In this document: positions 17,729 through 26,717 of the stretch, one piece after another
Numbering within the stretch: the first letter of the stretch is position 1
How the letters are laid out: each line of letters starts with the position of its first letter
Source of the DNA: Prochlorococcus sp. AG-436-M02
Lineage (GTDB): Bacteria > Cyanobacteriota > Cyanobacteriia > PCC-6307 > Cyanobiaceae
Length of the DNA stretch: 40,616 bases
Assembly: GCA_003212515.1 (NCBI GenBank)
Contig: QCPL01000013.1
Coordinates: 1-40,616, forward strand
Direction: 5' to 3'
The notes under the pieces: generated by a model
Database searches by the model: none
What the model was told of the DNA's origin: nothing
What the model saw: the letters and a program-made list of their open reading frames with translations, nothing else
Translations under genes and position numbers: made by a program

Positions 17729-18289
17729 TTAATTAGTTTGATTATTAAGTTTTTCTAATGGTGAATCTGAGAAAAACGTAACAAGCTCATTCATAGATTC
17801 TACTTTGTTAATTACCCTTGTTAGCTCAATTACATCTATTGCAATAACTTTACTTGGATATGCTTTTAAAAAGCTTAATAAACTAATTGCTTCTTCGTTT
17901 TCTGATATTGCTTTTATAGCAGTTGTTTTTAAAGCAAGTACACTTATTGATTCTTCAGGAATTCTATTTGGATAAATTGTTTTTGAGATCTTTTTTAAGA
18001 TCACCCCTCCTATTTGACTATATAGCAATCTACTTGAAAGAACTATTGGGGCTTTGTATTCTTTTGTTATAAGCTCTTGAATTAATTTTTTATCTTGATT
18101 TTTTAAAAGCTTATTCAAAAAGCCTTTAGAAGTTCCATTTTTTGCAAATTCTTCTATCTCTTTTACTGTTATACTTCTACTAAATATATTTACATAAAGA
18201 TTGATTATCTCTGCTGAATATGTTTTATATGGAAAGCAGATAAAACATATATTTAATATAAATATAAATAGCCATTGTTTTGATTTCAT
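17729..18289 (-). CDS. secreted stand-alone DUF1400 protein
   Basis: A signal peptide is clear: [19 protein letters not shown] followed by a probable cleavage near residue 26 (YSAE). The rest resembles DUF1400, normally the N-terminal domain of cyanobacterial alpha/beta-hydrolase-like proteins. Visible matches are [16 protein letters not shown] (about 38-53), [18 protein letters not shown] (about 82-99) and [28 protein letters not shown] (about 116-143). The protein stops at 186 aa without any hydrolase domain or GxSxG motif. It lies between the ABC1 kinase gene (1 bp away) and thrC (4 bp away), so it is surely cotranscribed with them. The function is unknown; an extracytoplasmic or thylakoid-lumen location is inferred from the signal peptide. 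Confidence 0.75.
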   Translation of the reverse strand: MKSKQWLFIFILNICFICFPYKTYSAEIINLYVNIFSRSITVKEIEEFAKNGTSKGFLNKLLKNQDKKLIQELITKEYKAPIVLSSRLLYSQIGGVILKKISKTIYPNRIPEESISVLALKTTAIKAISENEEAISLLSFLKAYPSKVIAIDVIELTRVINKVESMNELVTFFSDSPLEKLNNQTN

Positions 18290-18290
18290 T

Positions 18291-20150
18291 TTATTGTTCT
18301 ACTCCAGCTGCTATTTTAATCATTCTTGCAACGCTTTTCTTAGTGAATTTTTGAGCAATTTTTATACTCATTGTTCTTGCATAGGGCTCGTTGATTAATC
18401 TTTGTAATTTCTTAAATACTAATTTAGCATTAAAACCTTCCATTTTTCTGAAAATTTCTATTAGCTTTTGAATTGTTTCTATATCATTAATCAAGTTAAA
18501 GTCATCATTTAGATCATCTTTAAAATTTTTAGATCTTATTGTTAGTGGTAATCTTTTGTTTATTTTTTTAATTGTATATAAATTAATAAGATCAATTCTT
18601 TTTGTAATTGCTTCAATTAGTTCATTTCTTAAAAGTCCACCGTTTTTTGAAAATAGAAAATCTAATACTTCATCGATAAGATTTTCTATATTGATCTCAG
18701 ATTGTTTTGATGCACTTGTTAACAGGTCTTCTAACCTTTTCCATTTAAATATATCACCTTCAAATAACATTTCTTTTAAACTTTTTCTTAGCTTTGGATC
18801 TGGATCTTCCATTAACCTTCTTGCAAAATATGGATATGCTGCACCAAGTATTTTAAAGTTAGGGTCTACACTTAAAGCAATTCCTTCTAGAGTAATTAGA
18901 GATCTTATTATTAATGCATAGTACGGAGGTAATTGGAAAGGAAATTTATACATAAGACTTGACATATCATCAGTAACACTTTTGAAATCCATTTTACTTA
19001 CTCCTATATCTAAGGCAGTTTCAAAAACATTTTCAAATGCAGGAACAATGGGTCTTAAATCAACATTTTCATCTAAAAAACCAAGTTCAACAAAGTCTTT
19101 TGATAATTTATCAAAATTTCTATTAACAAGATGAACTACGGCTTGGATTAGTCCTGTTCTTGATTTATCTGAAACTTCACTCATCATGCCAAAATCTAGA
19201 TAGCAAAGTCTCCCATCTTCTAAAGCTAAAATATTTCCAGGGTGAGGGTCAGCATGAAAGAAACCATGTTCAAGTAGTTGTTGAAGGCTACAATTGACTC
19301 CAATTTCTATCATTTCATTTGGATCAATTCCTAACTTTTTTATTTCATTTATTTTAGTTAATTTAACACCATCTATCCATTCCATTGTTAAAACTCGCTT
19401 ACTTGTCGATTCCCTAAAGATTTTGGGGACTGTAATTTTCTTATTATTTTCATGTAATCTGGCAAATTTCTCTGCATTATTCGCTTCATTTATGTAATCC
19501 ATTTCTTCAAATACTCTTTTCCCTAGCTCGTCAATCAATGCAACTAAATCACTTTTTATAATACCGATATATTTTTTAAGCCATTGTGCAATATTGCGAA
19601 CAATATATAAATCTAATGTTATTTGTTCTCTCAGCCCTGGCCTTTGAATTTTTACTGCTACTTTTTCTCCTGTTTTTAGTATTCCTTTATGAACTTGGCC
19701 TAATGATGCAGCTGATATAGGTTCTATTTCAAATGATTCAAAAATATCCTCATGTGTTTTGCCTAGATCTTCTCTAATACAAGCTAATGCTAATTGACTG
19801 TCGAATCCTGGTAATTGATCTTGTAATTGTGCAAGTTCTTCAAGTACTAATTTTGGTACAACATCAGGTCTTGTTGATAATGCCTGACCTGCTTTTATAA
19901 ACGCTGGTCCTAGCTTTACTAGAAGATTAGTAAATTCTTTAGCTCTTTTTTGTGAATGACTTGCATTGGTTAGACGACCTATTAGCTTATCCCACCCAAC
20001 TCCTATAAAAAATAACGTAATTGGTATTAAGGTTTGCCATAGTCTTTTGATTAATCGATTTGGATTTTTTGTATATATATTTTTGATTTGATCGGGGTCA
20101 TATGACTCCAATCCAGCTGCTTTTATGAAATCACCAAGTTCTTCTGTCAT
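18291..20150 (-). CDS. ABC1/UbiB family atypical kinase
   Basis: Members of this family (AarF, UbiB, Coq8, plant ABC1K) support quinone or prenyl-lipid metabolism through an atypical protein-kinase fold. The signature KxGQ appears as FIKAGQALSTRPD (about residues 79-91), followed by the Ala-rich loop SAASLGQVHKG (about 144-154). VAVKIQRPG carries the ATP-site Lys, and DPHPGN and CYLDFGMM carry the catalytic and metal residues. The 619-aa length includes a C-terminal extension (about 440-619) typical of cyanobacterial forms. It heads the minus-strand set with DUF1400 and thrC and is divergent from recN across 73 bp. Cyanobacteria have several ABC1 paralogues, so I give no symbol. Confidence 0.92.
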   Translation of the reverse strand: MTEELGDFIKAAGLESYDPDQIKNIYTKNPNRLIKRLWQTLIPITLFFIGVGWDKLIGRLTNASHSQKRAKEFTNLLVKLGPAFIKAGQALSTRPDVVPKLVLEELAQLQDQLPGFDSQLALACIREDLGKTHEDIFESFEIEPISAASLGQVHKGILKTGEKVAVKIQRPGLREQITLDLYIVRNIAQWLKKYIGIIKSDLVALIDELGKRVFEEMDYINEANNAEKFARLHENNKKITVPKIFRESTSKRVLTMEWIDGVKLTKINEIKKLGIDPNEMIEIGVNCSLQQLLEHGFFHADPHPGNILALEDGRLCYLDFGMMSEVSDKSRTGLIQAVVHLVNRNFDKLSKDFVELGFLDENVDLRPIVPAFENVFETALDIGVSKMDFKSVTDDMSSLMYKFPFQLPPYYALIIRSLITLEGIALSVDPNFKILGAAYPYFARRLMEDPDPKLRKSLKEMLFEGDIFKWKRLEDLLTSASKQSEINIENLIDEVLDFLFSKNGGLLRNELIEAITKRIDLINLYTIKKINKRLPLTIRSKNFKDDLNDDFNLINDIETIQKLIEIFRKMEGFNAKLVFKKLQRLINEPYARTMSIKIAQKFTKKSVARMIKIAAGVEQ

Positions 20151-20223
20151 TTTAATTTGGTGCTTTTTACCCCTTCTAATTTATTAAGGGATTCGCTAGC
20201 TTTTATAAGGTTACTTTAATAAC

Positions 20224-21912
20224 GTGCTTCTCGGCCTGCGACTTCAAAACATTGCTCTTATTGAAAGCCTAGATCTTAGCTTTGAAAAGGGTTTTTCTGT
20301 TTTTACAGGCGAAACAGGAGCAGGGAAATCAATTTTTCTTTTTGCCATTAACTCTTTGCTTGGGGGAGGGGGTCTTTCAGCCCCTTCTAGGTTAATGCGT
20401 GTTGGTTCAAATCACTGCTCAATTGAAGGCTGTTTTTTAATTGATAGCGCTGTAAAGAATTGGTTAGTAGAAAACTCTTTTGATATTGGAGATTCTGAGT
20501 TGTTTATTTCACGTGATTGGAAATTTAAAGATAATCGTTTAAGTAGTCGTATTAGGCTTAATGGTGAGATTATTAATCGTAAACAATTACTTTCTTTAAG
20601 AGATTGTTTGATTGACTTAGTTGAGCAAAATCAGTCTCAACAATTACTTTCACCAAGTTATCAATTAAATATGCTTGATAGTTTTGGAGGTACCCACCTT
20701 CAAACTGTTTTAAAGCGATTTAATATAGCTTGGAATATTTGGAAAAAGGTTCAATTAAAATTTTTAAAGGCTACTGATGAATATAAAACGATTGAAAGAG
20801 AGTTCTTAAGCTTACAAACTTTTTTAGATGATCTTGATGCTGCAAAAATTCTTGATCCCTCAGAAGAAGAAAATCTAAAAAAAGAGCAGGATCGTCTTGT
20901 TCATTCAGTGAAAATTCAGGAGTTATTAACATCTTTATTTGAGAATTTACAGGAAAATATTAATGATTCGCCTACTGCTTTAGACTTACTTTCAAGAAGC
21001 CTTCATCAATTAAATTCACTTATTGCATTAGATTCTTCCTTTTCTAAGGAATCAGATCTTTTGATTGATTCTCATCAGAAATTAGATGAATTTCTTTTTA
21101 ATTTAAATAAATATCAACAGGAATTAACGAATGAATCTAGTGAATTAGAAATTGTTCAGAATAGAATAGCAGAGATCAATCGTCTTAAAGCTCGCTATAA
21201 ACTTGATTTTCAAGGTCTAATAGTAAAACAAAATAGAGCCATTAATTCCTTAAATTCTATTTCTTCTACTAATAGTTTAGATGATTTGGAAAAAGAAGAA
21301 AAATTGGCAAGATCAACATTAGAAAAAGAAAGTGTCAACCTTAGCTCTTTAAGAAAAAAATTCGCTAAAAAATTAGAAGAAGAATTATTAAAATATCTTC
21401 ATCCTCTAGGTTTAGAAAATATTCGTTTTCAAATAGTTTTCTCTAGAGCTGATCTCACTGAAAAGGGTGCAGATGCGATTCAATTTTTATTTTCTGCAAA
21501 CCCTGGTCAGCCATTAATGCCTTTAGCTGAAATTGCATCAGGAGGAGAACTTTCACGATTTTTACTTGCATTGAAAACCGTTTTCTCTCAAGTGAGCGGA
21601 TCAACAACCTTAATATTTGATGAGATTGACACTGGAGTAAGCGGAACGATTAGTACTTCTATTGCGAAATTATTGAAAGAAATCTCAGCGAATAAACAGG
21701 TTTTTTGCATTACTCATCAACCAGTTGTTGCGGCATCTGCAGACCATCATTTTTCTGTTTTAAAAACAGTGGATCAAGGTGTGACTAATGCAAAAGTCCT
21801 TTTATTAGAGGAGTTTCGTGATCGTCAATCAGCTTTAGCTAAATTAGCAGGTGGCAATTTTGTTGAAGCTAGTGCTTATGCTGCAAGTTTGTTGGATAAT
21901 AAAGCAGCATAA
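20224..21912 (+). CDS. recN: DNA repair protein RecN
   Basis: RecN is an SMC-like ATPase acting in double-strand break repair. The start is GTG at 20224 (MLLGLRLQNIALIESLDL). Walker A is GETGAGKSIF (29-38), the ABC signature is ASGGELSRFLLALK (about 437-450) and Walker B is LIFDEIDTGVSG (about 462-473), followed by ITHQPVVAA. Residues of about 155-370 form the coiled-coil arms. The length (562 aa) is normal. It is followed 43 bp later by uvrA on the same strand, so the two repair genes may be cotranscribed. I saw no cyanobacterial LexA box in the short upstream gap. Confidence 0.95.
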   Translation: MLLGLRLQNIALIESLDLSFEKGFSVFTGETGAGKSIFLFAINSLLGGGGLSAPSRLMRVGSNHCSIEGCFLIDSAVKNWLVENSFDIGDSELFISRDWKFKDNRLSSRIRLNGEIINRKQLLSLRDCLIDLVEQNQSQQLLSPSYQLNMLDSFGGTHLQTVLKRFNIAWNIWKKVQLKFLKATDEYKTIEREFLSLQTFLDDLDAAKILDPSEEENLKKEQDRLVHSVKIQELLTSLFENLQENINDSPTALDLLSRSLHQLNSLIALDSSFSKESDLLIDSHQKLDEFLFNLNKYQQELTNESSELEIVQNRIAEINRLKARYKLDFQGLIVKQNRAINSLNSISSTNSLDDLEKEEKLARSTLEKESVNLSSLRKKFAKKLEEELLKYLHPLGLENIRFQIVFSRADLTEKGADAIQFLFSANPGQPLMPLAEIASGGELSRFLLALKTVFSQVSGSTTLIFDEIDTGVSGTISTSIAKLLKEISANKQVFCITHQPVVAASADHHFSVLKTVDQGVTNAKVLLLEEFRDRQSALAKLAGGNFVEASAYAASLLDNKAA

Positions 21913-21955
21913 AATGCATAAGTTGAATAAAATCATATGATGGATAATTTCGATT

Positions 21956-24895
21956 ATGAGGCCCTCAGTGGCTAAAGAAAATCAACAATCTTTTTCATCT
22001 GATTCTTTGGAAGAGGTAATAAGGATTCGTGGTGCGCGTCAACATAATCTAAAGAATGTTGATTTAACTATTCCAAGGAACAAGTTTATTGTTTTTACAG
22101 GAGTAAGCGGAAGTGGTAAAAGCTCATTGGCTTTTGACACTATTTTTGCTGAAGGCCAAAGAAGGTATGTAGAGAGTCTTTCTGCATATGCGCGTCAATT
22201 TTTAGGACAAGTAGATAAGCCTGATGTTGATGCCATAGAAGGTTTATCTCCTGCTATTTCGATTGATCAAAAGTCAACTAGTCATAATCCACGTTCGACT
22301 GTAGGTACTGTCACTGAGATAAAAGATTATTTGCGATTATTATTTGGCCGTGCTGGTGAGCCTCATTGTCCGGAATGTGATCGAAGAATTAGGCCGCAAA
22401 CCATTGATGAAATGGTGGATCAAATTTTAACTTTACCTGAAGGCACTCGTTATCAATTATTGGCAGCTGTTGTGCGTGGTAAAAAAGGTACACACGCTAA
22501 ATTACTTTCTGGATTGGCATCAGAAGGCTTTGCAAGAGTGAGGATTAATAAAGAGGTTCGTGAATTATCCGATAATATTGAGCTTGATAAAAATCAATCA
22601 CACTCTATTGATGTTGTAGTTGATAGGTTAATTGCTAGGGAGGGTATTCAAGAACGATTAACGGATTCTTTGCAGACTGCTTTAAAAAGAGGCGATGGTT
22701 TAGCCATTGTTGAAGTTGTGCCGAAGAAAAATGAAGAATTACCAGATGGCTTAGAAAGAGAAAGACTATTCTCTGAAAATTTTGCTTGTCCAGTTCACGG
22801 AGCTGTGATAGAAGAATTGTCACCTAGATTATTTTCATTTAATAGTCCATATGGCGCCTGTCCTGATTGTCATGGTTTAGGTCATTTAAAGAAATTCACT
22901 TGCGATAGAGTAATTCCTGAACCATCTTTACCTGTTTATGCGGCAGTAGCCCCTTGGAGTGAAAAAGAAAACTCGTATTATTTTTCGTTATTATTTTCAG
23001 TTGGGGAAGAATATGGTTTTGAGATTAAAACTCCATGGAAAGATTTATCAAAGGAACAACAGGATATTTTACTTAATGGCAGTAAAAAACCAATTTTGAT
23101 TCAATCTGATAGTCGTTATAAAAAACAAGATGGTTACAAGAGATCTTTTGATGGTATTTTGCCTATTCTAGAAAGACAATTACGCGATGCTAATGGAGAG
23201 TCTGTACGTCAAAAATTAGAAAAATACCTTGAATTGGTTCCTTGCTCAACTTGTTCTGGAAAAAGATTAAGACCTGAAGCTCTTGCAGTGAAAGTTGGCC
23301 CTTATTCTATAACAGATTTGACTGAGATTAGTATTGCAGAAACACTGGAATGTATAGAAAAGTTGATGGGCATTGGAAAAGCAGAGCATTCTGAGCCTTT
23401 GCTTTCTTCAAGACAGATTCAAATCGGAGAATTAGTTTTAAAGGAAATTAGATTAAGGCTTAAATTTCTGCTTGATGTTGGTCTTGATTATTTAAGCTTA
23501 GATAGACCAGCAATGACTTTATCTGGTGGAGAAGCACAGCGTATACGTTTAGCTACTCAAATAGGGGCTGGATTAACAGGTGTTCTTTATGTTTTAGATG
23601 AACCTAGCATTGGGTTACATCAAAGAGATAATGATAGATTATTAGCTACTCTTGAAAGACTTAGAGATTTAGGGAATACATTGATTGTTGTTGAACATGA
23701 TGAAGATACAATTCGTGCTGCAGATTATCTAGTAGATATTGGACCTGGTGCAGGAATTCATGGTGGAAATATAATTGCTGAAGGCTCTTTGGATAATTTG
23801 TTATCCAGCAAGGATTCATTAACAGGCGAATATTTAAGTGGGAGATCATGTATTCCTACTCCTACAGAAAGACGAAAGGGTGTTAATAGAAATCTTCGTT
23901 TAATTGGATGTGATCGCAATAATTTAAAGAATCTTTCAGTCACTTTTCCATTGGGTAAACTCGTTGCTGTGACTGGTGTCAGTGGAAGTGGTAAAAGTAC
24001 TCTAGTAAATGAGTTGTTACATCCTGCGATTAATCATCAATTGGGATTGAAAGTTCCTTTTCCTAAAGGATTGGAAGAGATGAGAGGTATTAAATCGATT
24101 GACAAGGTTATAGTTATTGATCAGTCCCCTATAGGAAGAACACCGCGTTCTAATCCTGCAACTTACACAGGTGCATTTGATCCTATAAGACAAATTTTTG
24201 CAGCTTCTGTAGAAGCAAAAGCAAGGGGGTATCAAGTTGGGCAATTCAGCTTTAATGTTAAAGGTGGACGATGTGAAGCTTGTAAAGGTCAAGGTGTGAA
24301 TGTAATTGAGATGAATTTTCTACCAGATGTATATGTTCAATGCGATGTTTGCAAAGGAGCTCGCTTTAATCGTGAAACTCTGCAAGTCAAATACAAAGGG
24401 CATACTATTTCAGATGTATTAGAAATGACTGTTGAACAATCTGTAGATGTATTTTCTGCAATTCCTCAAGCTGCGGATAGGTTAAGAACCCTTGTTGATG
24501 TAGGTTTGGGTTATATCAAATTAGGTCAGCCTGCACCTACTTTGTCAGGAGGAGAGGCGCAGAGAGTCAAACTTGCCACTGAACTTTCACGAAGAGCAAC
24601 GGGAAAAACTCTCTATTTGATTGATGAACCAACTACCGGTCTTAGCTTCCCTGATGTTCATAAGTTGATGGATGTCTTACAAAGATTGGTTGACAAAGGT
24701 AATTCAATTATTGTGATAGAACATAATTTAGATGTTATTCGTTGTTCAGATTGGATTATTGATTTGGGACCTGAGGGTGGAGATCGAGGTGGAGAAATTG
24801 TAATTTCTGGTACACCAGAAGAAGTTGCTCAAGACTCTGCTAGTTATACTGGACGATATTTAAAGAAAGTTTTACTTAAGCATCAAAGCAATTAG
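21956..24895 (+). CDS. uvrA: excinuclease ABC subunit A
   Basis: UvrA is the damage-recognition ATPase of nucleotide excision repair. It carries two ABC modules: the first Walker A, GVSGSGKSS (49-57), and the second GVSGSGKSTL near residue 675. Both signatures (TLSGGEAQRIRLA, TLSGGEAQRVKLA) and Walker B motifs (LDEPSIGLH, IDEPTTGL) are present. Zinc-module cysteines include CPEC (about 136-139), CPVHG with CPDC (about 275-305), CSTC (about 430) and CEAC with CDVC (about 772-800). Full length at 979 aa. The listed ATG at 21956 is accepted; a GTG four codons later (21968) is also possible. It lies 43 bp after recN and 204 bp before the sucrose-phosphate synthase gene. Confidence 0.97.
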   Translation: MRPSVAKENQQSFSSDSLEEVIRIRGARQHNLKNVDLTIPRNKFIVFTGVSGSGKSSLAFDTIFAEGQRRYVESLSAYARQFLGQVDKPDVDAIEGLSPAISIDQKSTSHNPRSTVGTVTEIKDYLRLLFGRAGEPHCPECDRRIRPQTIDEMVDQILTLPEGTRYQLLAAVVRGKKGTHAKLLSGLASEGFARVRINKEVRELSDNIELDKNQSHSIDVVVDRLIAREGIQERLTDSLQTALKRGDGLAIVEVVPKKNEELPDGLERERLFSENFACPVHGAVIEELSPRLFSFNSPYGACPDCHGLGHLKKFTCDRVIPEPSLPVYAAVAPWSEKENSYYFSLLFSVGEEYGFEIKTPWKDLSKEQQDILLNGSKKPILIQSDSRYKKQDGYKRSFDGILPILERQLRDANGESVRQKLEKYLELVPCSTCSGKRLRPEALAVKVGPYSITDLTEISIAETLECIEKLMGIGKAEHSEPLLSSRQIQIGELVLKEIRLRLKFLLDVGLDYLSLDRPAMTLSGGEAQRIRLATQIGAGLTGVLYVLDEPSIGLHQRDNDRLLATLERLRDLGNTLIVVEHDEDTIRAADYLVDIGPGAGIHGGNIIAEGSLDNLLSSKDSLTGEYLSGRSCIPTPTERRKGVNRNLRLIGCDRNNLKNLSVTFPLGKLVAVTGVSGSGKSTLVNELLHPAINHQLGLKVPFPKGLEEMRGIKSIDKVIVIDQSPIGRTPRSNPATYTGAFDPIRQIFAASVEAKARGYQVGQFSFNVKGGRCEACKGQGVNVIEMNFLPDVYVQCDVCKGARFNRETLQVKYKGHTISDVLEMTVEQSVDVFSAIPQAADRLRTLVDVGLGYIKLGQPAPTLSGGEAQRVKLATELSRRATGKTLYLIDEPTTGLSFPDVHKLMDVLQRLVDKGNSIIVIEHNLDVIRCSDWIIDLGPEGGDRGGEIVISGTPEEVAQDSASYTGRYLKKVLLKHQSN

Positions 24896-25083
24896 ATTAA
24901 AGAGAAATTTGACAGTTTCCCTTTGTACTTCTCTATATTTTTAAAAGGTTAAAATATTTTTTATTACAAGATCTTAGTGTTAGCAAGGGTTCTTACGCTT
25001 TAATTTTAATTTGCTTTAGAATTTCCATTCTTTCTTTAGATTTAAATGGTTAAAAATATATTATGAATCACTCAAGTTTTGAA

Positions 25084-25090
25084 AAGGAGG
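25084..25090 (+). promoter_or_regulatory. strong ribosome-binding site of the sps gene
   Basis: AAGGAGG sits 9 nt before the ATG at 25100 and fixes the start there. It is the most complete Shine-Dalgarno sequence I noticed in the window, where many genes have none, and it rules out the TTG at 25079. Confidence 0.85.
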
Positions 25091-25099
25091 GATTTTGGT

Positions 25100-26494
25100 A
25101 TGGCTTTAAAACTCCTTCATTTGCATTTACATGGATTAATACGTTCAAATGATCTTGAATTAGGTAGAGATTCAGATACAGGTGGTCAAACTTTATATGT
25201 TCTAGAGCTTGTTAAAGCATTAGCTGCTTTAAAAGAAGTTAAACAAGTTGATTTGGTGACTCGTTTAATTCAAGATAGAAAAGTTTCTGCTGGATATTCT
25301 CAATCGCGTGAACGGATAACTCCTAATGCACAAATTATTAGGATTCCTTTTGGACCCAAAAGATATTTGCGGAAGGAATTATTATGGCCTTATTTAGATC
25401 AACTTGTTGAAGAGCTTGTTATTAAATTAAAGCAAGAGAATGATTTGCCTGATTGGATTCATGCTCATTATGCAGATGCTGGGTATGTTGGAGCTTTAGT
25501 TAGTAGTCGTTTAGGAATTCCATTTGTTTTTACGGGGCATTCTCTTGGGAGAGAAAAGAAGAGAAGGTTGCTTGAATCAGGAATGGATCATTTACAGATT
25601 GAAAATAATTATTCGATTAGTAGGCGAATTGAAGCTGAAGAATTGGCTTTATCTAAGGCTAATTTAGTTATAACAAGTACTTTGCAAGAATCAAAAGAGC
25701 AATATTCTCGTTATAGGAATTTCTCTAGTAATCAAGCGAGAGTAATTTCGCCAGGTGTTGATTTGAGACGCTTTTACCCATCATCTCAATCGAATGCTTT
25801 TTCTGATATTCAAGATTTATTTGATCCGTTTTTGCGAAAACCTTCACTTCCTCCACTATTAGCAATTTCCAGAGCAGTTAGGCGTAAAAACATTCCTGCT
25901 TTAGTAGAGGCTTTTGGCCAATCTAATATATTAAGAGAAAGACATAATCTTATTCTCATACTTGGGACAAGAAATGATGTGAGATTATTAGAGAAACAAC
26001 AAAAAGATGTTTTTCAGCAGATTTTTGAATTAGTTGATAAATATAATCTTTATGGAAAAATTTCTTATCCTAAATGTCATCGAAGAGATCAGATTGCTAC
26101 CATTTATCGTTGGGCTGCAGATCTTAAAGGATTATTTGTTAACCCCGCATTAACAGAACCATTTGGTTTGACACTCCTTGAGGCTGCAGCTTCTGGTTTA
26201 CCAATGGTTGCAACTGATGATGGCGGTCCAACTGAAATTTTATCTCGTTGTAGAAATGGTTTATTGGTTGATGCAACTGATGTTGCAATTTTGCAAAATA
26301 CTTTAGAATATGCTGGATCGAATTCAAAACAATGGAAGAAATGGAGTATTAATGGCATTAAAGGTATTAATCAACATTTTAGTTGGAATTCTCATGTAAG
26401 AAAATATTTATCCTTAATGAATAATCAATTTACCTTTTCTGGTTCTAACCGACTTGCTGAGGTAATTCCATTATCAGGTATTAAAGCTAGTTGA
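25100..26494 (+). CDS. sps: sucrose-phosphate synthase-type glycosyltransferase (GT4), without phosphatase domain
   Basis: The enzyme transfers glucose from a nucleotide sugar to fructose-6-phosphate to make sucrose-6-phosphate, a compatible-solute precursor. MALKLLHLHLHGLIRSND and LGRDSDTGGQTLYVLEL at the N-terminus, WIHAHYADAGYVGALVSS, FTGHSLGREK and the GT4 EPFGLTLLE motif (E-x7-E) followed by ATDDGGPTEI are all characteristic. The product is 464 aa, covering only the GT-B part. Many cyanobacterial enzymes are about 700 aa with a HAD phosphatase-like C-terminal domain, which is absent here. The strong ribosome site at 25084 fixes the ATG. The 3' end overlaps a convergent small gene by 70 bp. 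The sucrose-specific assignment rests on sequence resemblance; a related GT4 activity cannot be excluded. Confidence 0.85.
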   Translation: MALKLLHLHLHGLIRSNDLELGRDSDTGGQTLYVLELVKALAALKEVKQVDLVTRLIQDRKVSAGYSQSRERITPNAQIIRIPFGPKRYLRKELLWPYLDQLVEELVIKLKQENDLPDWIHAHYADAGYVGALVSSRLGIPFVFTGHSLGREKKRRLLESGMDHLQIENNYSISRRIEAEELALSKANLVITSTLQESKEQYSRYRNFSSNQARVISPGVDLRRFYPSSQSNAFSDIQDLFDPFLRKPSLPPLLAISRAVRRKNIPALVEAFGQSNILRERHNLILILGTRNDVRLLEKQQKDVFQQIFELVDKYNLYGKISYPKCHRRDQIATIYRWAADLKGLFVNPALTEPFGLTLLEAAASGLPMVATDDGGPTEILSRCRNGLLVDATDVAILQNTLEYAGSNSKQWKKWSINGIKGINQHFSWNSHVRKYLSLMNNQFTFSGSNRLAEVIPLSGIKAS

Positions 26495-26709
26495 CGGAAT
26501 GGTGCCTCCTCACTAATAAACCCCCATTCATTAAAAATATTTGAATTTTCGTGAGTAATTAATTGCTTCTTTTTCTCAATTTTTAAAATAAACCCTTCTC
26601 TAGCCATTTTACGCATTAGTTTTGCTGACTCTTCGAAACGAGATGCCATTGCTTCTAATGATTCGCAATCTTGCGTTAAACCTTTTTCCTGCCAAGTGAA
26701 GTAACTCAT
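26425..26709 (-). CDS. conserved-looking small protein of unknown function
   Basis: This 94-residue ORF starts at an ATG 8 bp after the mraY stop and runs into the end of the sps gene on the other strand, overlapping it by 70 bp. The sequence reads like a real protein: a charged helical start (MSYFTWQEKGLTQDCESLEA), a basic segment (ARFEESAKLMRKMAREGF-like, about residues 23-42) and a compact C-terminal part with GFISEEAPFRQLALIPD (about 63-79). I recall similar short proteins annotated as hypothetical in marine picocyanobacteria but know no function. The best guess is a helical soluble protein cotranscribed with mraY. Confidence 0.7.
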   Translation of the reverse strand: MSYFTWQEKGLTQDCESLEAMASRFEESAKLMRKMAREGFILKIEKKKQLITHENSNIFNEWGFISEEAPFRQLALIPDNGITSASRLEPEKVN

Positions 26710-26717
26710 TTATAGTT

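Noticed and set aside
17405-17758. 117-aa plus-strand hydrophobic ORF opposite thrC and the thrC-DUF1400 junction
   Set aside because: It crosses two well-supported minus-strand genes and its apparent membrane segments reflect antisense of Lys/Asn-rich codons.
18556-18921. 121-aa plus-strand ORF inside the ABC1 kinase gene
   Set aside because: Shadow of the kinase coding strand; hydrophobic Ile/Phe/Ser-rich composition arises from AT-rich antisense codons.
20151-20223. CCCTT/AAGGG inverted repeat in the ABC1 kinase-recN gap, considered as an operator; also searched for a LexA box before recN and uvrA
   Set aside because: The arms are 5 bp with a 10-nt AT-rich spacer, easily found by chance, and no AGTAC-type LexA box is visible.
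24896-25099. Possible small RNA, terminator or promoter between uvrA and sps (TTGACA at 24909, TATATT at 24934; AGAGAA/TTCTCT inverted repeat at 24901-24934)
   Set aside because: The -35/-10 spacing is 19 bp and the inverted repeat has a 22-nt loop, so neither is convincing. No fold or conserved block supports an RNA gene.
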